5,233 bases of DNA. It comes from Methanomicrobiales archaeon (lineage in GTDB: Archaea > Halobacteriota > Methanomicrobia > Methanomicrobiales > Methanospirillaceae). The position numbers and the translations under genes are program-made. Position 1 is the first letter of the stretch; every line of letters begins with the position of its first letter. The notes beneath the pieces were generated by a model, which did not search any database, had not been told where the DNA came from, and was given only the letters and a program-made list of their open reading frames with translations. The DNA is taken from the NCBI GenBank assembly GCA_012520015.1, contig JAAYPD010000279.1, positions 1 through 5,233 on the forward strand. Reading direction: 5' to 3'. Below are positions 1 through 5,233 of the stretch, in pieces.

Positions 1-26
1 ATTCTGAATATTTGGTACATCTTTCC

Positions 27-34
27 TTTATACA
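27..34 (+). promoter_or_regulatory. Candidate archaeal TATA box of the operon
   Basis: The sequence TTTATACA is close to the archaeal TATA consensus TTTATATA. Its centre predicts a transcription start roughly at 54-60, giving gene 1 (ATG at 91) an untranslated leader of about 30-36 bases. The bases just upstream are pyrimidine-rich (CTTTCC), so no clear purine-rich BRE element supports it. This is a sequence-only call. Confidence 0.4.
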
Positions 35-90
35 TTCAAAAAGCTTCTTCAATGAGCAGGATGGGAATATCTAAGGGATTATTACAGAAT

Positions 91-1332
91 ATGCGAATCG
101 CAATAATAGGAGGGGGCGTGTCCGGGCTTGTTTCGGCATACAAGCTCTCCAAAGACCATAAAATTACAATTTACGAAAAGTCAGCAGAGATAGGAGGCCT
201 GCTCTCATCTTATCACCGGGAGAATTATTCCATTGAGAAGTATTACCATCATTTCTTCTCCGGAGATACGTGTTTTTTGAACCTTTTAGATGAATTAAAT
301 CTCTCACACAAGGTTTTGTGGTTAATGGGATCAACCGGGACAGTATTTAACGGAATGCTGTATCCGCTCACAACGCCCTTTGAAATTCTTCGTTACCCCC
401 ATTTGAGCATGATTGATAAATTCAGGCTTGCAGTTTTCACGAAAAAATCCAGATCTTTTGATCTTTTAAAACTTGATGACATAAGCGCAGAAAAATTCCT
501 TACAGAGCAGCTTGGGGAGAAAATTTTCCATTCATTCTTCAGACCTCTTTTAAACTCCAAGTTTGGTCAGAATGCTGGAAAAATTTCTGCGGCATGGGTT
601 GTAAGCAGGGTTGCTATCCGATCAGACAGGGGCCCGGTTGGTGAGAGGCTTGGATACCTGGACAGGGGATTTTCTTCGTTTATCAGGGAAATATCAGAAA
701 GGATAACAGGACAAGGAGGAGAAATAAGGACAAATTCACCTGTAACAAGTATATCAGGGGGCGAAAACGGGTGGCAGGTGAACGGTGAAGAGTACGACAC
801 AGTTATTGCAACCATAGCGCCAGGTCTTCTCAGGGAGACCGGCCTTGATATCCCTGACATTCCATACCAGGGTGCGGCATGCCTGACCATGGGACTTGTC
901 CGACCGGTCACGCAAGGGATTTACTGGATAAATCTCTATGATGATGCGCCATTTGGGGCCGTCATAGCTCATACCTGTTTTGCTCCAAGAGACTGGTACG
1001 GTGAGGATATCGTCTATCTTGCCTCTTACTATACAGGAGCGTCTTCGCCAGAACTTAAGGAAAAGATGATAAAAGATTTCTGCATAAAATTTTCCGTAAG
1101 GGAAGATGAGATAACATGGTCACAGATGTCTGATGATCCATATGCCGGCCCCCTTTACCTTGCCGGGTACCATGAAAAGATGAAAAAAGTATCAGTGCCC
1201 GGTCTTGTCCTTGCCGGAATGTTCTCAGAAGAAAATTATCCTGAGAGGAGTATTGAAGGGTCAGTGCGTGCGGGTCTCAGGGCAGCAGGTGAGATATCAG
1301 CGATGGCCGATAAGAAGGGAGTGAACTTGTGA
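91..1332 (+). CDS. FAD-dependent oxidoreductase, amine oxidase / protoporphyrinogen oxidase-like
   Basis: A 413-residue flavoprotein of the NAD(P)/FAD-dependent oxidoreductase superfamily (HemY-like, COG1232 type). The N-terminus is a classic dinucleotide-binding Rossmann fold: GGGVSG at residues 7-12, the ribose-binding acid E29 in ITIYEK, then EIGGLL at 33-38, which contacts FAD in this superfamily. A YYHHFF motif follows near residues 50-55, as in relatives found in glycan gene clusters. A second FAD-binding segment lies near the C-terminus (LVLAG followed by SIEGSVRAG, about 372-395). No signal peptide or membrane segment is evident, so it is probably cytosolic. ATG 91 was chosen because the Rossmann strand begins right after it; an in-frame ATG at 52 would add 13 unconserved-looking residues, has no ribosome-binding site and lies at or before the predicted transcript start. 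A weak AAGGGA sits at 73-78. The substrate is unknown. Its operon suggests action on a sugar nucleotide (UDP-galactopyranose-mutase-like enzymes share this fold) or a polyprenyl lipid, not heme synthesis. Confidence 0.88.
   Translation: MRIAIIGGGVSGLVSAYKLSKDHKITIYEKSAEIGGLLSSYHRENYSIEKYYHHFFSGDTCFLNLLDELNLSHKVLWLMGSTGTVFNGMLYPLTTPFEILRYPHLSMIDKFRLAVFTKKSRSFDLLKLDDISAEKFLTEQLGEKIFHSFFRPLLNSKFGQNAGKISAAWVVSRVAIRSDRGPVGERLGYLDRGFSSFIREISERITGQGGEIRTNSPVTSISGGENGWQVNGEEYDTVIATIAPGLLRETGLDIPDIPYQGAACLTMGLVRPVTQGIYWINLYDDAPFGAVIAHTCFAPRDWYGEDIVYLASYYTGASSPELKEKMIKDFCIKFSVREDEITWSQMSDDPYAGPLYLAGYHEKMKKVSVPGLVLAGMFSEENYPERSIEGSVRAGLRAAGEISAMADKKGVNL
1317..1324 (+). promoter_or_regulatory. Ribosome-binding site fixing the GTG start of gene 2
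   Basis: GGGAGTGA lies four bases before GTG 1329 and resembles the GGAGGTGA complement of the archaeal 16S rRNA 3' end. It is inside the last codons of gene 1. With the GTGA overlap (1329-1332) it supports the GTG start and translational coupling. Confidence 0.65.
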
Positions 1333-2042
1333 AGATATCAAAACCGGTCACGATAGTCATCCCGGTGTATAATGATGTACAGGCTCTTGGAAGAGCCGTT
1401 CCAGTAGTCCTTGAGACCATCTCCTCCATCTCAGATGAATATGAACTTATCATCGCTGAGGATGCCAGCACCGATGGTTCGTCTGAACTTGCAGCTAAGT
1501 TTGCCAGGGAACATGCGCAGATCATCCACATGCACAGAGATGAGCGGCTTGGAAGAGGTTCTGCCTTATCTCTTGCCGCAAAAATATCCAAAGGGGAGAT
1601 TTTCTGCTATTTTGACGTGGATATGGCAACTGATATCTCCCATCTTGGAGATCTTCTTGGCCTTATTGCCGGTGGATATGACATGGCAACCGGTTCACGT
1701 CTTCTTCCTGACAGCAGGATCACCAGGAGTACAGACAGGGAAGTAAAGAGCAGGGGTTACAACTTTCTTGTCCGGCTTATTCTAAAAAGCCGGCTGTCTG
1801 ATCACCAGTACGGATTTAAAGCATTCAGAACCGATGTGCTCAGGGATCTCCTGGACGAGACCAGAGATATCCACTGGTTCTGGGATACCGAGATCCTTGT
1901 AAGGGGTCAGCACAAAGGTCTCCGTATTGCCGAAATCCCGGTTGCGTGGACCGAAGGGGAAGGAACCACCGTCAGGAGTGGGGATATCTGGAGGATGGGA
2001 AAGGCAATTTTCCAGCTCTGGTGGCAGCTTCATGTATCGTAA
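1329..2042 (+). CDS. Family 2 glycosyltransferase, dolichyl-phosphate hexose synthase-like (ALG5/DPM1 type)
   Basis: A 237-residue GT-A fold glycosyltransferase. In order it shows the nucleotide-sugar-binding strand TIVIPVYND (8-16), EDASTDGS (44-51), the RLGRGSAL loop (73-80) equivalent to the N-x-G-K-G motif, the metal-binding DVD (96-98), GSR (122-124), the ALG5/DPM-type acceptor motif DHQYGFK (158-164), WFWDTEIL (183-190) with its probable catalytic-base region, and RIAEIPVAW (199-207). These motifs fit enzymes that transfer a hexose from UDP- or GDP-sugar to dolichyl (polyprenyl) phosphate on the cytoplasmic face. No transmembrane segment is visible, unlike eukaryotic ALG5 (N-terminal anchor) or DPM1 relatives with C-terminal helices. 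The Trp-rich end (IFQLWWQL, 227-234) may be a membrane-contacting helix. The start is GTG 1329, overlapping gene 1 by four bases. The sugar cannot be read from sequence. A role in archaeal N-glycan or glycolipid assembly is inferred from its neighbours. Confidence 0.9.
   Translation: MKISKPVTIVIPVYNDVQALGRAVPVVLETISSISDEYELIIAEDASTDGSSELAAKFAREHAQIIHMHRDERLGRGSALSLAAKISKGEIFCYFDVDMATDISHLGDLLGLIAGGYDMATGSRLLPDSRITRSTDREVKSRGYNFLVRLILKSRLSDHQYGFKAFRTDVLRDLLDETRDIHWFWDTEILVRGQHKGLRIAEIPVAWTEGEGTTVRSGDIWRMGKAIFQLWWQLHVS
2020..2024 (+). promoter_or_regulatory. Ribosome-binding site that decides the start of gene 3
   Basis: GGTGG, seven bases before ATG 2032 and inside the end of gene 2, matches the GGTGA part of the archaeal Shine-Dalgarno sequence. 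It favours ATG 2032 over an in-frame ATG at 1927, whose extra 35 residues are polar, Gly/Pro-rich and translated from within gene 2 in another frame. Confidence 0.55.
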
Positions 2043-2991
2043 GATCCTGGCGGTTGTATTATCCGTTGCACTGGCCGCAGGAATCCTGGCGATTATGATC
2101 ATCCGTGTCTGGGATGACCTTGCTGATGCACTCTCTTATGTCGGGTTCATCTATCTCATCCCGGCATGCCTGCTTTGCCTTTGTGCATGGCTTGTCAGGG
2201 GATGGAGGTACCAGACGGTTTTGTCAGGAATGCAGGTAAAAATACCGGTTAATTTCTCTACTGCCTGTATCTTTATCTCCCAAACTGTAAATCTCATTGT
2301 TCCTGCAAGACTTGGCGACCTGATCAGGGTTGTCCTGTTAAAACATGATTATGAAACTACAATCTCCCGTGGACTCTCCTCCATCGTTGTTGAACGGGTC
2401 TTTGATATCATTTCTGTTGCTGCATTAGGGCTTTGTGCCGTGTTATTTGTACTGAACGCACCTTCGTGGGTGCTAATGCTGCTTATACTACCCCTCGTAC
2501 TTGGAGGATTATTCTTCCTTGTTCTCATACTGACCGGACGGTTTGAGACAGATAATAAGTACATAGGCTATCTCCTGTCGATGCTTGACGAGATGAGGAG
2601 TGCCTCTCTTACTACCCGTTCTGCCTTCATGCTTGGGGTGACATCACTTGGCATCTGGATACTGGATACTGTTATCTGTCAGCTTGTTGCACTCATGTTC
2701 GGGCAGGATATACCATTTCAGGTAACTTTGCTTGCGGTTGTCGCAGGAAACCTTGTTAAGGCGGTTCCCCTTACACCCGGTGGAGTCGGGACTTATGAAT
2801 TTGCCCTTGCCATCATTTTTGAACTTGCAGGCACGGCCCCGGCGATATCCACCCTTATTGCGGTCATCGACCACCTGGTTAAAAATGGTATTACCCTCAT
2901 AGGTGGGGCAGTATCAATCATGTACCTTGGCGACTGGGTTATTCCTGAGCTTATCGATAGTATCAGAAAAAGGTTTAAGGATGAATCATAA
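2032..2991 (+). CDS. Lysylphosphatidylglycerol synthase transmembrane (UPF0104) family protein, flippase-like
   Basis: A 319-residue polytopic membrane protein with about seven or eight hydrophobic segments (roughly residues 4-24, 34-54, 126-142, 146-168, 196-222, 229-246, 258-278 and 284-299). The family's conserved motifs are all present: NLIVPARLGDLIR (87-99), VVERVFD (119-125) and PLTPGGVGTYE (246-256). It is the transmembrane domain only; there is no C-terminal aminoacyl-transferase domain of the bacterial MprF kind, so lysyl-lipid synthesis is not expected. In MprF the equivalent domain is linked to lipid flipping, and in archaea a similar domain is, from memory, fused to a family 2 glycosyltransferase in AglD of Haloferax. 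The gene overlaps the glycosyltransferase gene by 11 bases, which supports a joint role. Translocation of polyprenyl-linked sugar is an inference; it could also anchor gene 2's product at the membrane. The charged tail (KRFKDES) is short. Confidence 0.88.
   Translation: MYRKILAVVLSVALAAGILAIMIIRVWDDLADALSYVGFIYLIPACLLCLCAWLVRGWRYQTVLSGMQVKIPVNFSTACIFISQTVNLIVPARLGDLIRVVLLKHDYETTISRGLSSIVVERVFDIISVAALGLCAVLFVLNAPSWVLMLLILPLVLGGLFFLVLILTGRFETDNKYIGYLLSMLDEMRSASLTTRSAFMLGVTSLGIWILDTVICQLVALMFGQDIPFQVTLLAVVAGNLVKAVPLTPGGVGTYEFALAIIFELAGTAPAISTLIAVIDHLVKNGITLIGGAVSIMYLGDWVIPELIDSIRKRFKDES
2977..2984 (+). promoter_or_regulatory. Ribosome-binding site of gene 4
   Basis: AAGGATGA within the last codons of gene 3 lies ten bases before ATG 2995. 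It is an imperfect match to GGAGGTGA and a slightly long spacing, but it is the only candidate and fits coupled translation across the 3-base gap between the genes. Confidence 0.4.
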
Positions 2992-2994
2992 CCC

Positions 2995-5124
2995 ATGATC
3001 GAGATCGGACAGATAATCGCAGTGATATCATGGCTTTTTTTAATAACCCTGTTTCACCTGTCATTATATCCATGGATAAAAGAGTTCCTTCCTCGCGTGG
3101 CCGTCCCTGTATCATGGACCTCCGGGATGATACTGACTGCCCTTTCAACCTGGTATGCAGTCTTCTGTGGCCTGCCCCCGGTTTTCGGTCTTCTTCCAAT
3201 GGTCCTTGCTTTTATATGCACCGTGGTATTTCATAAAAACGGTTATTACAGGGATATCCCTTCTGAATGGCGATATTACCTGCTCTTTTTATTTGTATTT
3301 TTCACTATGCTCATCGTAAGAGCATATAATCCGGATATAAACGGGGCGGAAAAGTTCATGGACCACGCCTTTCTTGCATCAATACTCCGGGTGCCCATGG
3401 TCCCACCCCTTGATCCCTGGTTTGCAGGAGGGTTTCTAACCATGTATTATTACTTTGGTCACTGGATGATGGCAACGCCTGCCATGATGGCAGGAATACC
3501 TTCAAATATTCTTTTTAATCTTGCCCTCCCGACGATTGCAGCACTTTCCGCAGTAAACCTCTACGGCACTGGACACCTGGTCTTAAAGAATGGAAGATTA
3601 CTTCCGGTGCTTGCTTTCTTCATGGTCAATCCATATTTTATTTACCTGGCCCTTACCGGGACACAGTCTTTTACTCTCCTCTGGGACAGCAGCAGGGTCA
3701 TAACAAACACCATCAATGAATACCCCTTGTTCTCTTTCCTTTTTGGTGATGTTCATGCCCATGTGCTTGGCATCCTTGCCCAGTCATTCCTGATTTTAAT
3801 GGTTATAACTGCTGTTACATGCTGGAATAATGGAGTAAAAACACGACTCCTTATAATCATTTTGACTGCACTGGGACTCTCGTTAACGCCTGTTGTAAAC
3901 AGCTGGGATGTGCTTATCTGGGCGCCCATGATTCTTGCAACAGGCCTGTGGTTAATTTGCAAAGAATGTACGATGGCATCAGTCGTGAAAAAACCGGTCA
4001 TTCTGATGCAAAATATTCAGGAGATGATAAAAAACCGGGGAGAAAGATGGACCAGGAAACCTGGATATGCAGGGGCAATATACATACTCCTTGTACCGGT
4101 GATAAGCATCCTTCTGATAAGCCCGCTCCTTCTTGGCATGCATACCCAGGGCATTGCAGGGATTGGCTTTGTTCATACACCCACAGATATCGTAGAGTTC
4201 ATCATGGTCCACGGCTGGTTTCTTGCTGCATTTGCTTTTTCATTCAGGAAAAGTCTTGTCAGGTTTCCGTGGATCCTGGTAGCCATCATTCCGTTCTTCT
4301 TTGCCGGGTACTTGTCAGCAGCACTTGCCGCCCTGTTCCTGGTTCTGGCCATTCAAAGGAGAAAAGGCCCTGCAGATCTTCTGGCAGCCGGAGGACTTAC
4401 AATACTGCTCTTTTGTGAACTCTTTTACCTTGCAGACAATATGGGAGAGATCTATTACAGGATGAACACGGTTTTCAAGCTCTATATCGGCGCATGGATG
4501 CTTTGCGGAACAGCAGCAGCCCTGATGGCAGGAGATGAACTGGATGCATACATTGCAAGATGCCAGGGGATTAAAGTGCAGGTCATCCGGTGCACATTCA
4601 TTCTCCTCCTAAGTCTGTGTCTTATTGTTCCTCCGGTTGCAGTCTCCACCATGCATGGACCTCATACCCCGACGCTTGACGGCATGGCATGGCTCATGAA
4701 TTCACACAAGGAGGATGCGGAGGCGATCGCATTTTTGCGGACACTTCCCGGAGAGCATGTCATCGTCGAGGCTGCTGGTGATGATTACCAGTATACCTCA
4801 AGGGTCTCCTCATTTACCGGAATACCAACCATCGTGGGATGGCAGTTTCATGAATATATGTGGAGAGGCAATACCCCGGAAGGCTGGTATGGAGTGCGGG
4901 GCAATGATATCAGAACAATTTATGAGAACCCTGACCTTACAATCCCGTTGATGGAGCAGTACAAAGCAGACCTGCTCTATGTCGGTCCGGAAGAACGGCT
5001 GAGATATAACATATCAATACCCACCCGGAACCTTCGGGAACTATACAAAAACCGCGATGTGATCATCTACCAGCATGACTTCTCCCTGGATCTGCCCATT
5101 TCCGGAAATGCTGTCACCCGGTAA
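2995..5124 (+). CDS. DUF2298 (Chlor_Arch_YYY) integral membrane protein, putative GT-C-like glycosyltransferase
   Basis: A 709-residue, strongly hydrophobic protein with about 14-16 predicted membrane segments up to residue 550, then a soluble tail. The single-copy length of about 700 residues matches one of the usual forms of the family. Conserved blocks are GAEKFMDH (117-124), PPLDPWFAGG (137-146), the naming motif YYYFGH (151-156), NEYPLFSFLFGDVHAH (241-256), NSWD (302-305), YYRMNTVFKLY (487-497), and in the tail VEAAGDDY (591-598), RVSSFTGIPTIVGW (603-616), HEYMWRG (619-625) and YVGPEER (662-668). Acidic residues E119 and D123 in an early loop and the DxHxH at 252-256 are plausible active-site groups. 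Family function is not established. The many-helix core, early acidic loop and C-terminal domain recall GT-C enzymes that use lipid-phosphate sugars outside the membrane, so it may be the transferase consuming the product of genes 2 and 3. ATG 2995 follows gene 3 by three bases. No frameshift or truncation is seen. Confidence 0.9.
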   Translation: MIEIGQIIAVISWLFLITLFHLSLYPWIKEFLPRVAVPVSWTSGMILTALSTWYAVFCGLPPVFGLLPMVLAFICTVVFHKNGYYRDIPSEWRYYLLFLFVFFTMLIVRAYNPDINGAEKFMDHAFLASILRVPMVPPLDPWFAGGFLTMYYYFGHWMMATPAMMAGIPSNILFNLALPTIAALSAVNLYGTGHLVLKNGRLLPVLAFFMVNPYFIYLALTGTQSFTLLWDSSRVITNTINEYPLFSFLFGDVHAHVLGILAQSFLILMVITAVTCWNNGVKTRLLIIILTALGLSLTPVVNSWDVLIWAPMILATGLWLICKECTMASVVKKPVILMQNIQEMIKNRGERWTRKPGYAGAIYILLVPVISILLISPLLLGMHTQGIAGIGFVHTPTDIVEFIMVHGWFLAAFAFSFRKSLVRFPWILVAIIPFFFAGYLSAALAALFLVLAIQRRKGPADLLAAGGLTILLFCELFYLADNMGEIYYRMNTVFKLYIGAWMLCGTAAALMAGDELDAYIARCQGIKVQVIRCTFILLLSLCLIVPPVAVSTMHGPHTPTLDGMAWLMNSHKEDAEAIAFLRTLPGEHVIVEAAGDDYQYTSRVSSFTGIPTIVGWQFHEYMWRGNTPEGWYGVRGNDIRTIYENPDLTIPLMEQYKADLLYVGPEERLRYNISIPTRNLRELYKNRDVIIYQHDFSLDLPISGNAVTR

Positions 5125-5143
5125 GATGCCTGAACTACGAACC

Positions 5144-5149
5144 TTTAAG
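5144..5149 (+). promoter_or_regulatory. Possible TATA-like box preceded by CGAA
   Basis: TTTAAG preceded by CGAACC (5138-5143) is loosely similar to archaeal promoters in which a CGAAA BRE precedes the TATA box. It would place a start near 5170-5175. It competes with the TATA-like box at 5165-5172 and is the weaker of the two on the TATA match. Confidence 0.25.
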
Positions 5150-5164
5150 CGCCCACAGCCGTAA

Positions 5165-5172
5165 CTTATATG
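5165..5172 (+). promoter_or_regulatory. Candidate TATA box for a gene beyond the right edge
   Basis: CTTATATG, preceded by GTAA, resembles the archaeal TATA element. A start about 24-27 bases from its centre would fall near 5193-5196, giving a leader that contains the inverted repeats at 5182-5221 and the ribosome-binding site at 5227-5233. It lies 40 bases past the stop of gene 4, suggesting that the next gene has its own transcript. There is no T-rich run between 5125 and 5164, so termination of the upstream operon is not visible here. Confidence 0.4.
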
Positions 5173-5181
5173 GCACATTCG

Positions 5182-5221
5182 TCATCTGCTGATGAGTGAT
5201 GACGGAGGGTCATGCCCCTCC
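5182..5221 (+). promoter_or_regulatory. Cluster of small inverted repeats in a probable mRNA leader
   Basis: Three short stems are readable. TCATC (5182-5186) can pair with GATGA (5191-5195). ATGAC (5199-5203) pairs with GTCAT (5209-5213), leaving GGAGG as a five-base loop. GGAGGG (5204-5209) pairs with CCCTCC (5216-5221) around a six-base loop. The last two share G5209 and interleave, so they cannot both form. This could be a folding leader, an operator, or chance in a repetitive stretch of TGATGA units. No known riboswitch class is recognised. Confidence 0.35.
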
Positions 5222-5226
5222 TGAAT

Positions 5227-5233
5227 GAGGTGA
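5227..5233 (+). promoter_or_regulatory. Strong ribosome-binding site at the window edge
   Basis: GAGGTGA is a near-perfect complement of the archaeal 16S rRNA 3' end. It ends on the last base of the window, so a start codon is expected within about 4-10 bases beyond. An in-frame open ATG at 5212 is poorly placed, because its GGAGGG is only two bases away. Confidence 0.5.

Noticed and set aside
1..37. A possible divergent gene start on the - strand (ATG codons near 35 and 20 with AAAGGA between).
   Set aside because: Only a handful of codons fit in the window and no family can be seen, so it cannot be supported.
3..74. A frame open from the left edge that ends at TAA 72-74, possibly the tail of an upstream gene.
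   Set aside because: Only 23 codons are visible, with no recognisable motif, and a TATA-like box lies within it; not enough to call a partial gene.
567..911. An open frame of 114 codons on the - strand opposite gene 1.
   Set aside because: It is antisense to conserved flavoprotein sequence, has no clear ribosome-binding site and its translation looks like no known family.
1927..2031. In-frame extension of gene 3 upstream to an ATG at 1927, adding 35 residues.
   Set aside because: The extra residues are polar, Gly/Pro-rich and lie inside the conserved C-terminal part of the glycosyltransferase gene; ATG 2032 has a well-spaced GGTGG and begins directly with a hydrophobic helix as in the family.
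3948..4418. An open frame of 156 codons on the + strand inside gene 4.
   Set aside because: It is rich in Cys, His, Arg and Ser with no recognisable motif and lies in another frame of a well-supported gene, as expected of a chance frame within a membrane-protein gene.
5125..5164. A transcription terminator after gene 4.
   Set aside because: There is no T-rich run or stable hairpin followed by T residues in this stretch.
5212..5233. ATG 5212 as the start of a downstream gene open to the right edge.
   Set aside because: Its GGAGGG is only two bases from the ATG, too close for normal initiation, and a much better GAGGTGA lies downstream at 5227-5233.

Overview
The window looks archaeal and probably comes from a methanogen of the Methanomicrobiales type. 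This is inferred from three things: Shine-Dalgarno sites of the GGAGTGA / GGTGG / GAGGTGA kind, TATA-like boxes in place of bacterial -35/-10 pairs, and a gene set typical of archaeal surface glycosylation. That set is an ALG5/DPM-like glycosyltransferase, a flippase-like UPF0104 membrane protein and a DUF2298 'YYY' membrane protein. DUF2298 proteins are known from archaea and Chloroflexi, so the lineage is not certain.

The layout is one tightly packed operon of four genes on the + strand filling about 95% of the window. A short leader (1-90) carries a candidate TATA box near 27-34. Gene 1 (91-1332) is an FAD-dependent amine-oxidase / protoporphyrinogen-oxidase-like flavoprotein. Gene 2 (1329-2042, GTG start, 4-base overlap) is a soluble family 2 glycosyltransferase. 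Gene 3 (2032-2991, 11-base overlap) is a multi-spanning membrane protein of the lysylphosphatidylglycerol-synthase transmembrane family. Gene 4 (2995-5124, 3-base gap) is a large DUF2298 membrane protein with a C-terminal domain after its last membrane segment. The overlaps and spacing imply one transcript and translational coupling.

Positions 5125-5233 have no complete gene. They hold one or two TATA-like boxes, a cluster of small inverted repeats and a strong GAGGTGA ribosome-binding site on the last bases. This is probably the promoter and leader of a downstream gene that starts just past the edge. A C/D-box-like pattern in the same place is a weaker alternative.

Working model (inference): the glycosyltransferase makes a polyprenyl-phosphate-linked sugar on the cytoplasmic face, the UPF0104 protein helps move lipid-linked sugar across the membrane, and the DUF2298 protein, which resembles GT-C enzymes in general build, uses it outside. 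The flavoprotein would modify the sugar or the lipid. No chemistry is proven for the flavoprotein or the DUF2298 protein, so this operon is the best candidate here for an undescribed system. I saw no CRISPR array, tRNA, rRNA or insertion sequence.
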